Source: Lachnospiraceae bacterium
GTDB taxonomy: Bacteria > Bacillota > Clostridia > Lachnospirales > Lachnospiraceae
DNA: 32,264 bases
Assembly (NCBI GenBank): GCA_017620375.1
Contig: JAFZQN010000074.1
Location: 1-32,264 of the forward strand
Direction of reading: 5' to 3'
Position numbers and translations under genes: made by a program. Positions 24,450 through 32,076 of this stretch are shown here, piece by piece (the stretch's first letter is position 1; the number at the start of each line of letters is the position of its first letter). The notes beneath the pieces were generated by a model, which made no database searches, had not been told where the DNA came from, and saw only the letters and a program-made list of their open reading frames with translations.

Positions 24450-25292
24450 TTACCCCTTTGTTCCGCTCTTCTGCACACCTGCCATGATCTGTTTTCTGAA
24501 TACAAAGAACAGTATGATCAAGGGCACGGATATAACCACTACGGCGGCCATCATGGCAGGGATATTCTCACGGCCGAAGCCGTTTTCCCTGATCTCCTGG
24601 ATACCGTTTGATACAAGGTAGTAGCGCTCATCGTCGGTGATGAGTCGCGGCCATACGAAGCTGTTCCAGCACTCTATCACCTTAAGTATCGTGATGGTGA
24701 TCATGGTGGGCTTACAGATGGGTATCATGACTTTTATAAGGTACCTAAAGTCAGAGGTACCGTCCACTTTAGCGGCTTTATACAGGTTATCCGGGATCTG
24801 CTCGAAGTTCTCCTTAAGCAGATATATGTAAAATATCGAGGTAACCGACGGGAGGATGAGACCGGTAAAGGTATTTCTCAGTCCCATGTCGGTGATGGTA
24901 ACAAAGTTGGTAATGATGATGAGCTCGTTCGGTATCATCATAAGTGAAAGGAATACGGTAAATACTATGTTCTTCCCTTTAAAGTCGAGTCTTGCAAATG
25001 CAAATGCGGCAAGTGTGATCACTACCAGCATGACAGCTGTCGTAACTACTGCGAAGATGACGGTATTTACGAAGTATCCGCCTAAGTTGACCGTAGTAAA
25101 TGCAGACTTATAGTTTTCCAAGGTCGGATCTGCCGCATAGAACTTCGGGATGTATTCTGAGTTATATGCTCCGTAGCCTTTTAAGGAAGATATGATCATC
25201 CAGTAAAACGGGAAAAGTACAATGAGTCCCCAAAGGCCGAGGAAGAAGTATTTTACAATGTTTAATATGATGTCGGATGTTTTTCTTTTCAC
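24450..25292 (-). CDS. Carbohydrate ABC transporter permease (MalG/UgpE type)
   Basis: A 280-residue inner-membrane permease of the CUT1 type with six predicted helices. The ATPase-contacting EAA loop appears as NLYKAAKVDGTSDFRYLIKV followed by MIPICKPTM. The start is GTG at 25292, a few bases after the stop of the first permease, with GGGGG before it; no nearby ATG competes. It pairs with the MalF-type permease upstream and the binding protein downstream to form one importer. Confidence 0.93.
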   Translation of the reverse strand: MKRKTSDIILNIVKYFFLGLWGLIVLFPFYWMIISSLKGYGAYNSEYIPKFYAADPTLENYKSAFTTVNLGGYFVNTVIFAVVTTAVMLVVITLAAFAFARLDFKGKNIVFTVFLSLMMIPNELIIITNFVTITDMGLRNTFTGLILPSVTSIFYIYLLKENFEQIPDNLYKAAKVDGTSDFRYLIKVMIPICKPTMITITILKVIECWNSFVWPRLITDDERYYLVSNGIQEIRENGFGRENIPAMMAAVVVISVPLIILFFVFRKQIMAGVQKSGTKG

Positions 25293-25295
25293 GGC

Positions 25296-26192
25296 TCACA
25301 CCCCCTTTACCACGCTCTTACGGCTCACCATAAGGTTGATGCAGGTGATGGTAAGGACGATGCAGAACAGTATCAGGGCCGCTGCCGATGCGTACGAAGG
25401 ATATCCACCGCTGCTGCCGTACAACATGTCATAGATGTAACCAACGAGCGTATTCATCTGTGCGGCATTAAGGTCGGTACCAAAGAGTGCCACTGCGTCG
25501 CTGTAGGCCTTAAATGCACCGATAAAGCCGGTGATCACAAGGTAAAATATCATCGGGGATATCATAGGGAGTGTGATCCTGGTGAACACTCTCCACTTGG
25601 GAGTGGAATCGATCTTCGCTGCCTTGTAATAATCATCCTTAACACTGGCAAGAGCTCCGGTCAGTATCAGGATCTTAAACGGCATAACGATCCACACGGT
25701 ATATATACAAAGTACGAACATTTTTGCCCAGTAAGGTCCGTCGATGAAATCTACCGATTCGCCGCCGAAGAAATTGATGAGCAGATTGATCATACCGTCA
25801 GAGTACGCGGTCTTTTTAAAAAGGATCATGAATACAAGACCTACGGCCAAGGTATTGGTAACGTAAGGCAGGAAAAATACGGTCTGGAACAGCTCGCGGA
25901 GCTTTTTGATCGAGCTAAGCGCCATAGCAATAAGGAGCGCGGTGCCTGTCGATAAGGGTACCGTGATGATGACCAGGATGAAGGTATTTTTCAGTGCCTG
26001 CAGGAAATATGTATCATGCAACACGTAGGAATAGTTGTACAGTCCGGTCCCGTTGTGCGTCTGGGATGCGAAGTTGTAGCCTTCCTCAAAAGAATATATC
26101 AGAACATCTATCAAAGGATAGATCATGAAGATACTTAGGAATAAAATAGCCGGCAAAAGATAGAGCCAGCCTTTTATGTTATTTTTTTTCAT
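25296..26192 (-). CDS. Carbohydrate ABC transporter permease (MalF/UgpA type)
   Basis: A 298-residue permease with six predicted helices; WLYLLPAILFLSIFMIYPL is the typical N-terminus and DDYYKAAKIDSTPKWRVFTR with ITLPMISPMIF is the EAA loop. The open frame continues 32 codons further upstream into the ATPase gene, but GGAGG placed 4 bases before the ATG at 26192 fixes the start, 13 bases after the ATPase stop codon. Membrane partner of the MalG-type permease. The sugar carried is not evident. Confidence 0.93.
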   Translation of the reverse strand: MKKNNIKGWLYLLPAILFLSIFMIYPLIDVLIYSFEEGYNFASQTHNGTGLYNYSYVLHDTYFLQALKNTFILVIITVPLSTGTALLIAMALSSIKKLRELFQTVFFLPYVTNTLAVGLVFMILFKKTAYSDGMINLLINFFGGESVDFIDGPYWAKMFVLCIYTVWIVMPFKILILTGALASVKDDYYKAAKIDSTPKWRVFTRITLPMISPMIFYLVITGFIGAFKAYSDAVALFGTDLNAAQMNTLVGYIYDMLYGSSGGYPSYASAAALILFCIVLTITCINLMVSRKSVVKGV

Positions 26193-26205
26193 ACGGCCTC
26201 CACAT

Positions 26206-27300
26206 TCAATAATAGATCCTCTCTTCTGTACCAGCGTCAAAGATGTAGGTCTTGGCGGGTTTAACCTTGAAACGTACGGTTCCTGCACCTGTATCTATCT
26301 TGGTCTCGGCACTTACTATCGAGCGGATCTCGACATTTTCGCAATCACTGTGATCAGATACGATCGTGGTGTCCCTGCCCATGACTTCGAGGCCTTTTAA
26401 GTTTACTTCGAGCTCGCCGTTTTCGTCAGGGATGAAGCCTTCGGGTCTGATACCTACGTATACGTCGCCGTCGTCGGCTTTCTCGGCCTTAAGGATGGCG
26501 TTGTCGCCGATGTATATCATGTGGTTCTTTACGCGGCCTTTAAACACATTGATCGGAGGGGTACCGAGGAACTTGGCTACGAAGAGATTGACCGGGTTAT
26601 CGTATACCTCCTGGGGCTTACCTATCTGATGCACCTTGCCATCCTTCATGACCACTATCAGGTCGGAGATGCTCATGGCCTCCTCCTGGTCGTGGGTTAC
26701 AAAGATAGTGGTGACCTTGGTCTCACGCTGTATCCTTCTGATCTCCTCACGTGTCTGGAGTCGGAGTCTCGCGTCGAGGTTGGACAGGGGCTCGTCGAGT
26801 AAGAGTACCTTAGGCTCTTTGACCAGGGCTCTCGCTATAGCTACACGCTGCTGCTGGCCGCCTGAGAGCTCATTGGGCTTACGCTCCATGAGGCCGTCTA
26901 TCTGGACAAGTTTGGCTGCTTCAAGCGATCTCACCAGCATCACTTCTTTTGTGAGCTTCTTTTCACCGCGGAAGTTCTGTAGGGGGAACATGATATTCTG
27001 CTGTACGGTAAGGTGAGGGTAGAGCGCATAATTTTGGAATACGAGGCCTACTCCCCTATCCTCGGGAGCCATCTCGGTAACATCAGTATCTCCAAAGAAC
27101 ACGCGTCCTTCCGTAGGCTTTTCCAAGCCGGATATCAGGTTGAGCGTGGTACTTTTTCCACAGCCGGAAGGCCCCAGCAGGCCCACCAGAGTACCATCCG
27201 GTATCTCAAAGCAGAAGTTGTCCACTGCCACAACCTCTGTCTTAATCTTTTTATTTCTGTTCGGAAATCTTTTTGTCAGTCCATCAAGTACTACCTTCAT
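26206..27300 (-). CDS. Sugar ABC transporter ATP-binding protein (UgpC/MsmK type)
   Basis: A 364-residue CUT1-type ATPase. Walker A GPSGCGKST (43-51), Q-loop FQNYALYPHLTV, signature LSGGQQQR (145-152), Walker B VLLLDEPLSNLD with Glu170, and VTHDQEEA with the switch His are all intact. A C-terminal regulatory domain of about 130 residues (TOBE/OB type, with GIRPEGF) follows. This is the first gene of the operon and drives the two permeases downstream; ATPases of this type can serve several importers. AGGTGG is close to the ATG as a ribosome site. Confidence 0.95.
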   Translation of the reverse strand: MKVVLDGLTKRFPNRNKKIKTEVVAVDNFCFEIPDGTLVGLLGPSGCGKSTTLNLISGLEKPTEGRVFFGDTDVTEMAPEDRGVGLVFQNYALYPHLTVQQNIMFPLQNFRGEKKLTKEVMLVRSLEAAKLVQIDGLMERKPNELSGGQQQRVAIARALVKEPKVLLLDEPLSNLDARLRLQTREEIRRIQRETKVTTIFVTHDQEEAMSISDLIVVMKDGKVHQIGKPQEVYDNPVNLFVAKFLGTPPINVFKGRVKNHMIYIGDNAILKAEKADDGDVYVGIRPEGFIPDENGELEVNLKGLEVMGRDTTIVSDHSDCENVEIRSIVSAETKIDTGAGTVRFKVKPAKTYIFDAGTEERIYY

Positions 27301-27345
27301 AGTGCCACCTCGCGCCTGTTTCTGTATTCTGTAACTATTAATTGT

Positions 27346-27373
27346 ATTATATCAATATCAAGGGAAAATACAA
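27346..27373 (-). promoter_or_regulatory. Promoter of the sugar ABC operon
   Basis: On the minus strand TTGTAT (27368-27373) and TATAAT (27346-27351) are 16 bases apart, about 45 bases upstream of the ATPase gene. A plus-strand TATAAT at 27455-27460 could serve the divergent gene, but its -35 region is poor. Confidence 0.65.
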
Positions 27374-27518
27374 CGGTTTTTTATCATCTTGTAGTAAGGA
27401 TGTAAAATGTTGTTCATCTTTGGCCAGGGGCTTTTAATTCTGTGAGGTTCAGTATATAATCATGACATGTAGGTAAAACTATGAGCATGGTTTACACTAA
27501 AGAAAAGGATGGGGAATT

Positions 27519-29222
27519 ATGAGAGAAGGTTACAAAAACTTTACCACGGCGGTATACTGTACGGTAAGTGATGTGAACAGCATCACGAATCTTGAGAAGT
27601 TTGAAAGGGAGTTTGCGCACATCACGGACAGTGCGCACATTGATAAGGTATATCTTGAGTACTATCGCAGTAACGAGTGGTGCACCAAAGAGCATATGCT
27701 TGAAGTAAAGGAGTTCTTTAACAAGAAAGGTATAAAGACCTCCGGCGGTATCACTACCAGTGGCAGGGGTGGGGAAGGCTTCGCCTCGATGTGTTTTGAA
27801 GAAGATGAGGATAAGGATAAGATCAGGATGGCTGTTGAGCTCTGTGCCGAGACATTTGATGAGCTGATACTGGATGATTTTTACTTTACCAACTGCAGAT
27901 GTGAGAAGTGCATCGTGGCAAAAGGTGACAGAACCTGGACCGAATTCAGGCTCGCACAGAAGCTTGAGGTGTCAAAGGATGTCATCATGAAAACTGCCAA
28001 GAGCATTAACCCCGGCATGAACGTGATAATAAAGTATCCGCAGTGGTTTGAATATTATAACGAGACCGGCTACGACCCGGTAAATGAGCCCAAATATTTT
28101 GATGCCATATATACCGGGACCGAGACAAGAAATCCCGATTATTCGCAGCAGCACCTGCCTAAATACCTGAGTTATTTCGTAATGCGTTATCTGGAGTCAG
28201 CCGCTCCCGGCAGGAACTTAGGCGGATGGTTCGACCCGTTTGACTGCACGTATAATCTTACCTCGTACTTAGAGCAGGGGTATCTCACACTGTTTGCCAA
28301 AGCTAAGGAAGTGACACTTTTCTGTCTCGGAGCACTAAGGAAGCAGGGCCCCTGGAGACTGATGGCTCCGGCAGCAGGCGAAATGTTTGAAGAATGCGAT
28401 GAATTATTAGGCAAACTTGGTAACCCCGTAGGAGCAGCTGCATACCGTCCAGGAAGAGCCAGAGGGGAGAATGATCTCCACTCGTACCTCGGAATGTGCG
28501 GTATACCGCTCGAGCCCGGTTTTGAATACCCTGAGGGTGCCAAGACCGTGTTCTTAAGTGAAGGAGCAGCTGTAGATAAAGATATCATCTCAAAGATGCA
28601 TAAGACCATGATGGACGGCGGCGACTGTATCGTCACAAGCGGATTTGTAAGAAAAGTGGGCGATGCATTCGGACAGTTTGTAAATATCAAGGTTACAGAC
28701 AGAAAAGCTATCGTCAAAGAATTTGCCGGATCACCCAATAACGGAATATCGCTCTCCGGCCCCGTGCCCGGAAAAGATGCGGTACTTATCCCGCAGATAG
28801 ATTACTGTACCAACGACGTGTGGGAGCTTGCTGCAGGATACGCCAAGGCTAATAATTTCCCGATAGTACTGCGTACCACTTATGGCAAGGGACATATATG
28901 TGTAGTAACTATACCAGACAACTACGGCGACCTCTATAACTACCCGGCAGTAGTGCTAAATGCGATAAGAGGGCTGTTCACCAAGGAGCTCCCGGTTAAG
29001 CTACTGGCAGAGTCTCAGATACAGCTGTTTGCATATGATAATAATGCATATATACTTAGGTCGGATCTGCCTTATAACGAAAGTGTGACGCTGGAGTTTG
29101 CTGAAGGTGTAAAGAAAGTGACGGAGTTGAAGTCAGGAAGGGAACTGAAGATGGATAGCAACAGGAAGATATCCATGCCGCTGATGTCGTGTTCGAACTT
29201 TGCGTTTAGGGTGGAGATGTAA
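27519..29222 (+). CDS. Glycoside-hydrolase-like protein of unrecognised family
   Basis: A 567-residue protein without a signal peptide. Residues about 1-330 read like a TIM barrel: KVYLEYYRSNEW, GIKTSGGITTSG, ELILDDFYFTNCRCEKC (Asp119-Asp120, then Cys126, Cys128 and Cys131), NVIIKYPQWFEYY and FDAIYTGTETRNP. Residues about 350-490 resemble the flavodoxin-like trimerisation domain of GH42-type enzymes (KTVFLSEGAAVDKDIISKMH, GGDCIVTSG, YGKGHICVVTIPDNYGDL), and the end is a small beta domain. I cannot name the family. Divergent transcription from a carbohydrate ABC operon suggests it acts inside the cell on the imported sugar. AAAAGGATGGGGA precedes the ATG. Confidence 0.8.
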   Translation: MREGYKNFTTAVYCTVSDVNSITNLEKFEREFAHITDSAHIDKVYLEYYRSNEWCTKEHMLEVKEFFNKKGIKTSGGITTSGRGGEGFASMCFEEDEDKDKIRMAVELCAETFDELILDDFYFTNCRCEKCIVAKGDRTWTEFRLAQKLEVSKDVIMKTAKSINPGMNVIIKYPQWFEYYNETGYDPVNEPKYFDAIYTGTETRNPDYSQQHLPKYLSYFVMRYLESAAPGRNLGGWFDPFDCTYNLTSYLEQGYLTLFAKAKEVTLFCLGALRKQGPWRLMAPAAGEMFEECDELLGKLGNPVGAAAYRPGRARGENDLHSYLGMCGIPLEPGFEYPEGAKTVFLSEGAAVDKDIISKMHKTMMDGGDCIVTSGFVRKVGDAFGQFVNIKVTDRKAIVKEFAGSPNNGISLSGPVPGKDAVLIPQIDYCTNDVWELAAGYAKANNFPIVLRTTYGKGHICVVTIPDNYGDLYNYPAVVLNAIRGLFTKELPVKLLAESQIQLFAYDNNAYILRSDLPYNESVTLEFAEGVKKVTELKSGRELKMDSNRKISMPLMSCSNFAFRVEM

Positions 29223-29272
29223 GGGAAGTCGCCCCACTTAAGTAGAACAATTAGACACACGTATCGATCATT

Positions 29273-29312
29273 AAATCATTGTAGAGCTTTGTAAATCATT
29301 ATAGAACTTTGT
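29273..29312 (+). repeat. Tandem duplication of a 20-bp unit
   Basis: AAATCATTGTAGAGCTTTGT (29273-29292) is followed directly by AAATCATTATAGAACTTTGT (29293-29312), with 18 of 20 bases identical. It is in the 3' untranslated region of the glycosidase-like gene. Confidence 0.8.
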
Positions 29313-29320
29313 TGTACCAA

Positions 29321-29348
29321 AAGAGTCCGGCAAATAAGCCGGACTCTT
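29321..29348. terminator. Bidirectional terminator between converging genes
   Basis: AAGAGTCCGGC (29321-29331) pairs perfectly with GCCGGACTCTT (29338-29348) around a 6-nt loop. The minus strand continues with TTTTGG and the plus strand with GTTTCTTG. It separates the glycosidase-like gene from rubrerythrin. Confidence 0.88.
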
Positions 29349-29372
29349 GTTTCTTGTGCTTTGTAGTTTTCT

Positions 29373-29409
29373 TATACTACTTACGAGTAGTATACTCATG
29401 AGTAGTATA
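29373..29409. repeat. Palindrome plus repeated arm downstream of rubrerythrin
   Basis: TATACTACT-TACG-AGTAGTATA (29373-29394) is a perfect 9-bp hairpin. GAGTAGTATA then recurs (29385-29394 and 29400-29409), which allows two competing hairpins. It starts just after the rubrerythrin stop codon on the minus strand; a T tract is lacking. Confidence 0.6.
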
Positions 29410-29414
29410 ATACA

Positions 29415-29978
29415 TCAATAATTATTAGGTTTAAGCTGGAAGTAATCTCTCGGGTGATTGCATACAGGGCAAACCTCGGGAGCCTCCTTACCTACTACGA
29501 TATGACCACAGTTGCTGCACTGCCAGATGCAGTCACCGTCTCTTGAGAAGACGATCTTGTCTTCAATATTCTTAAGGAGCTTGCGGTATCTTTCCTCATG
29601 CTCTTTTTCGATAGCTGCTACACCCTCGAAGAGCTCTGCTATCTCATCAAAGCCTTCTTCTCTAGCCTTCTTGGCAAATGCGGGGTACATCTCCTGCCAC
29701 TCATATGACTCGCCGTCAGCTGCTGCCTTAAGGCAGTCAACAGTGGTACCGATACCGGTAAGGATCTTGTACCAGATCTCAGCGTGCTCCTTCTCGTTAG
29801 CGGCAGTCTCTGCAAATATGTTTGATATCTGCACATAGCCTTCCTTCTTAGCCTTTGAAGCAAAGAAGGTATATTTATTCCTAGCCTCGGACTCGCCTGC
29901 AAAAGCAGCAAGCAGATTTTTCTCAGTCTCTGTTCCCTTCAGGTCCTCAGCCCTGCATCTCCATTTGTTATCAGCCAT
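29415..29978 (-). CDS. rbr: Rubrerythrin
   Basis: A 187-residue non-haem iron protein that reduces hydrogen peroxide in anaerobes. The ferritin-like domain has the diiron ligands in [24 protein letters not shown], a middle Glu in the [18 protein letters not shown] region and [10 protein letters not shown]. The C-terminal rubredoxin-like domain has two Cys pairs, QCSNCGH and VCPVCNHP. Length is standard. A very strong AGGAGGT site precedes the ATG. It stands alone, between the bidirectional terminator and the recombination debris to the right. Confidence 0.96.
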   Translation of the reverse strand: MADNKWRCRAEDLKGTETEKNLLAAFAGESEARNKYTFFASKAKKEGYVQISNIFAETAANEKEHAEIWYKILTGIGTTVDCLKAAADGESYEWQEMYPAFAKKAREEGFDEIAELFEGVAAIEKEHEERYRKLLKNIEDKIVFSRDGDCIWQCSNCGHIVVGKEAPEVCPVCNHPRDYFQLKPNNY

Positions 29979-30025
29979 TTTGGTTACCTCCTGTGTGTAA
30001 TATTATCTACCACTACTGCTTATAT

Positions 30026-30169
30026 TTATTCGTATAACTCTTCTAATGTAACAAGTCTGACCCTGCCCGTATCTACATTTTCTTTTATCCATTTTGAAAA
30101 ACCGGTCAAAGAAAATAACAAAAACTCCACTTCTTCATAATGCTTTTCGATAAGACCGCGTCTATCCAT
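30026..30169 (-). pseudogene. C-terminal remnant of an ATP-binding protein
   Basis: A 47-codon minus-strand frame starting MDRRGLIEKHYEEVEFLLFS and ending GRVRLVTLEELYE. The 'FxLFSLTGFSxWxKE...VxLVTLEELY' pattern is what I expect at the extreme C-terminus of archaeal-type AAA ATPases with a nuclease-like end (DUF234 type). A TAA lies three codons upstream of the ATG in the same frame, and none of the ATPase domain is present. It is therefore most likely a decayed gene end. A genuine small gene cannot be fully excluded, but there is no clear ribosome site. Confidence 0.6.
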
Positions 30170-30224
30170 CAAGGCTTAGGTAACGCATTATTATATACAA
30201 AAGCAGGCGGTATGTCAAGGGTTT

Positions 30225-30845
30225 TCAAATAACCAAATGTGTGTATTCCTCTATCTTTTCACCCTCATTGACCTTTACGCCAGGATCTACTATACAGAAG
30301 TTCCCCATTTCTGCCGCCTCTACTACGGCACCATCTAGAACTACACAGCCTTCACCTATCTTGGCCTCCGGTGATACTACAGCTTCAGGAGATATGATCT
30401 TTGGCAGTATGAAGTTCTTCTCCCAGAGAAACTCGGCATATTTCTTTCTAGTCTTATAGTCACCTATGGCTATAAATGCACAGGGGTACTCTTTTATAAA
30501 GTCCACTGCCTCATGACACTTTCCTATGATATCCTCACCGGTTATACCATCATCCAAGAAACTAATTTTTTGGAATACTCCAAGTTTTCTAGCTATTTTC
30601 ATAACATCATGACCATGGGTACCGGCACCGAGTATTAAGAGGTTCAGCTGTTTATGATTGATACCGGCCAGGCGCTCTCCAAGTGTAGGTTTTTTCGTTT
30701 TGGCTGCTCTTTTGGCTTCAGCTTCCTCTCTGGTTCTGCCGTATACGGAAGCTAACACTGTTTTACCTTCAGAGTTGATTCCTTTCCTGTACCTAGCTTC
30801 ATATCGTCCGTCTTTTCTCTTGTATATGCCTGTGCCAATCCTCAT
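30225..30845 (-). CDS. Chimera: integrase-type AP2-like N-terminus joined to truncated NeuD/PglD-like domain
   Basis: A 206-residue continuous frame with two unrelated parts. Residues 1-48 (IYKRKDGRYEARYRKGINSE, then VYGRTREEAEAKRAAK) match the DNA-binding N-terminus of phage or ICE tyrosine recombinases. Residues about 66-206 begin with LNLLILGAGTHGHDVMKIAR, then CAFIAIGDYKTRKKYAE and SPEAVVSPEAKIGEGCVVLD, as in NeuD/PglD-type sugar acyltransferases. The hexapeptide helix is short, ends after about three turns, and the segment where PglD has its catalytic His reads FCIVDPGV. So acyltransferase activity is doubtful. CAGGAG is 10 bases before the ATG, and a hairpin with a T tract (30888-30911) lies in the leader. 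Confidence 0.75.
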   Translation of the reverse strand: MRIGTGIYKRKDGRYEARYRKGINSEGKTVLASVYGRTREEAEAKRAAKTKKPTLGERLAGINHKQLNLLILGAGTHGHDVMKIARKLGVFQKISFLDDGITGEDIIGKCHEAVDFIKEYPCAFIAIGDYKTRKKYAEFLWEKNFILPKIISPEAVVSPEAKIGEGCVVLDGAVVEAAEMGNFCIVDPGVKVNEGEKIEEYTHLVI

Positions 30846-30887
30846 GTTTCAATACTCCTGTTGCTCTTTGTCCTTCTTTAGTAAAAA

Positions 30888-30911
30888 TGAGACTCCCGGA
30901 CAGGAGTCTCA
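30888..30911 (-). terminator. Hairpin with T tract upstream of the chimeric gene
   Basis: TGAGACTCC (30888-30896) pairs perfectly with GGAGTCTCA (30903-30911); the minus strand continues TTTTTAC. It lies 43 bases before the start codon of the chimera, so it either ends a transcript from the right or works as an attenuator. A GCACATGTGC palindrome (30949-30958) lies further upstream. Confidence 0.75.
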
Positions 30912-31010
30912 CTTTACTTTTCTACCCCTCGGTATTGTATCCATTAAAGCACATGTGCCATACGAAATCAAGGGATAAAGGATATATAATTGATTAAATA
31001 AGTGTTAAAA

Positions 31011-31036
31011 AAGGACTGCAATCTCTTGCAGTCCTT
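31011..31036 (-). terminator. Terminator behind the EF-Tu gene remnant
   Basis: AAGGACTGCA (31011-31020) pairs perfectly with TGCAGTCCTT (31027-31036), followed on the minus strand by a run of T residues. It stands 18 bases after the stop codon of the tuf fragment, as a tuf terminator would. Confidence 0.92.
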
Positions 31037-31054
31037 AAATAGGTATCTACCTGA

Positions 31055-31108
31055 TTATTCGATAATAGTAACAACCTTACCTGAACCAACGGTACGACCA
31101 CCCTCACG
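31055..31108 (-). pseudogene. tuf: 3' end of an EF-Tu gene (remnant)
   Basis: On the minus strand the last 17 codons read REGGRTVGSGKVVTIIE and then TAA, matching the highly conserved EF-Tu C-terminus. Upstream of CGT (Arg) the same frame continues as ATG..YGC-K, which is not EF-Tu, so the similarity ends sharply at about 31108. The stop codon and a perfect terminator are kept. The rest of the gene is missing. This looks like a recombination or integration scar carrying a copy of the tuf end. The 137 bases to its right (31109-31245) are A+T-rich and hold nothing I recognise. Confidence 0.85.
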
Positions 31109-31245
31109 TTTGCAGCCGTATGTATATGGTATCATAAATCACGTAAAAATGTAACCTTCTATTTCAAAAATGTTTATTTTTCTCCCATTTTTACATAGTT
31201 TTCTATATTTTTAGAATCAAAATAGAATCACTCTTCAAAAACAAT

Positions 31246-32076
31246 CTACCCAATCTGCGAAAGAAGTGCTTGAACCTGCTCATATGCGTCTCGGATAATC
31301 TGTTCTCGTTCTTCGTCTTCTGCCTCAAGGAAGTCAGCAACATCTTTGGGTCCGGCATGATCAATACTTGCAAACTTCTCACCCAGCTTGACCTTCATCT
31401 CAGATACAATATTAGTGTCCTTAACGTTTTCAAACAGTTTTGATACGGCGCCTACCCCTCCGGCATAGTGCTTTAGCAGGAAATAAATATCATATGCATC
31501 TTTTGCCTTTCCTCTACCCATAGCTGCAGTCTTCATGACAAGATACGGAACAACCGCTATTACCTTAACATGTGCAACATCCAAAGCACCATCCGGTCGC
31601 TTAGCTTCTACTCTGACATTCTGGGCATCAAAATCAAATGCAAAGTTTCCACCGGTAGCTTTTAATGCCTTTATTCCTTGGACATGCTGAGAACGTTTTT
31701 TCTCTTGAGTTCCGCCATACATCCCTGCAAGAATATCTACATCAACGTCATAATCTATGCCATCGATTTGGATAGTCTTGACAAATGAGAAGTACTTATC
31801 AGGATGCTCTTTATATCCATTCTTCAGCAGAATCTTTGCCATCGTCTGATAACCGGTATCATTCAAGGTAAGATGGTTGATCAACAGATCTACATCAACA
31901 CTTCCTATATGTCCTTCATTCGGGAACATCAGGTCAGGAACCCAACCGCCAACAACCCTGATTTCGTTCTTGTAGGCATCAAATAGATTCACCAACTCAA
32001 CTAACACCCTGCGAGCCGCCTCAGTCTGTCCTTCGCTATAATCTGCACTGCTTCTAAGTTCTTCATCCCTTATCAT
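31246..32076 (-). CDS. AbiEii/AbiGii-like nucleotidyltransferase (putative type IV toxin)
   Basis: A 276-residue protein of the nucleotidyltransferase fold. IRVVGGWVPDLMF (39-51) and GSVDVDLLI (58-66, with Asp61 and Asp63) form the GG...S-x-D-x-D active site, and GRGKAKDAYDIYFLLKHY (about 203-220) is the conserved KxxDxxDxxxL block of AbiEii-like proteins. Such toxins transfer nucleotides to RNA targets and can stop growth upon phage infection. The frame continues upstream, but AAAGGAG 7 bases before the ATG at 32076 sets the start, giving a 14-base overlap with the gene before it. That gene is an AbiEi-like antitoxin, which fits the usual antitoxin-toxin order. Target not known. Confidence 0.83.
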   Translation of the reverse strand: MIRDEELRSSADYSEGQTEAARRVLVELVNLFDAYKNEIRVVGGWVPDLMFPNEGHIGSVDVDLLINHLTLNDTGYQTMAKILLKNGYKEHPDKYFSFVKTIQIDGIDYDVDVDILAGMYGGTQEKKRSQHVQGIKALKATGGNFAFDFDAQNVRVEAKRPDGALDVAHVKVIAVVPYLVMKTAAMGRGKAKDAYDIYFLLKHYAGGVGAVSKLFENVKDTNIVSEMKVKLGEKFASIDHAGPKDVADFLEAEDEEREQIIRDAYEQVQALLSQIG

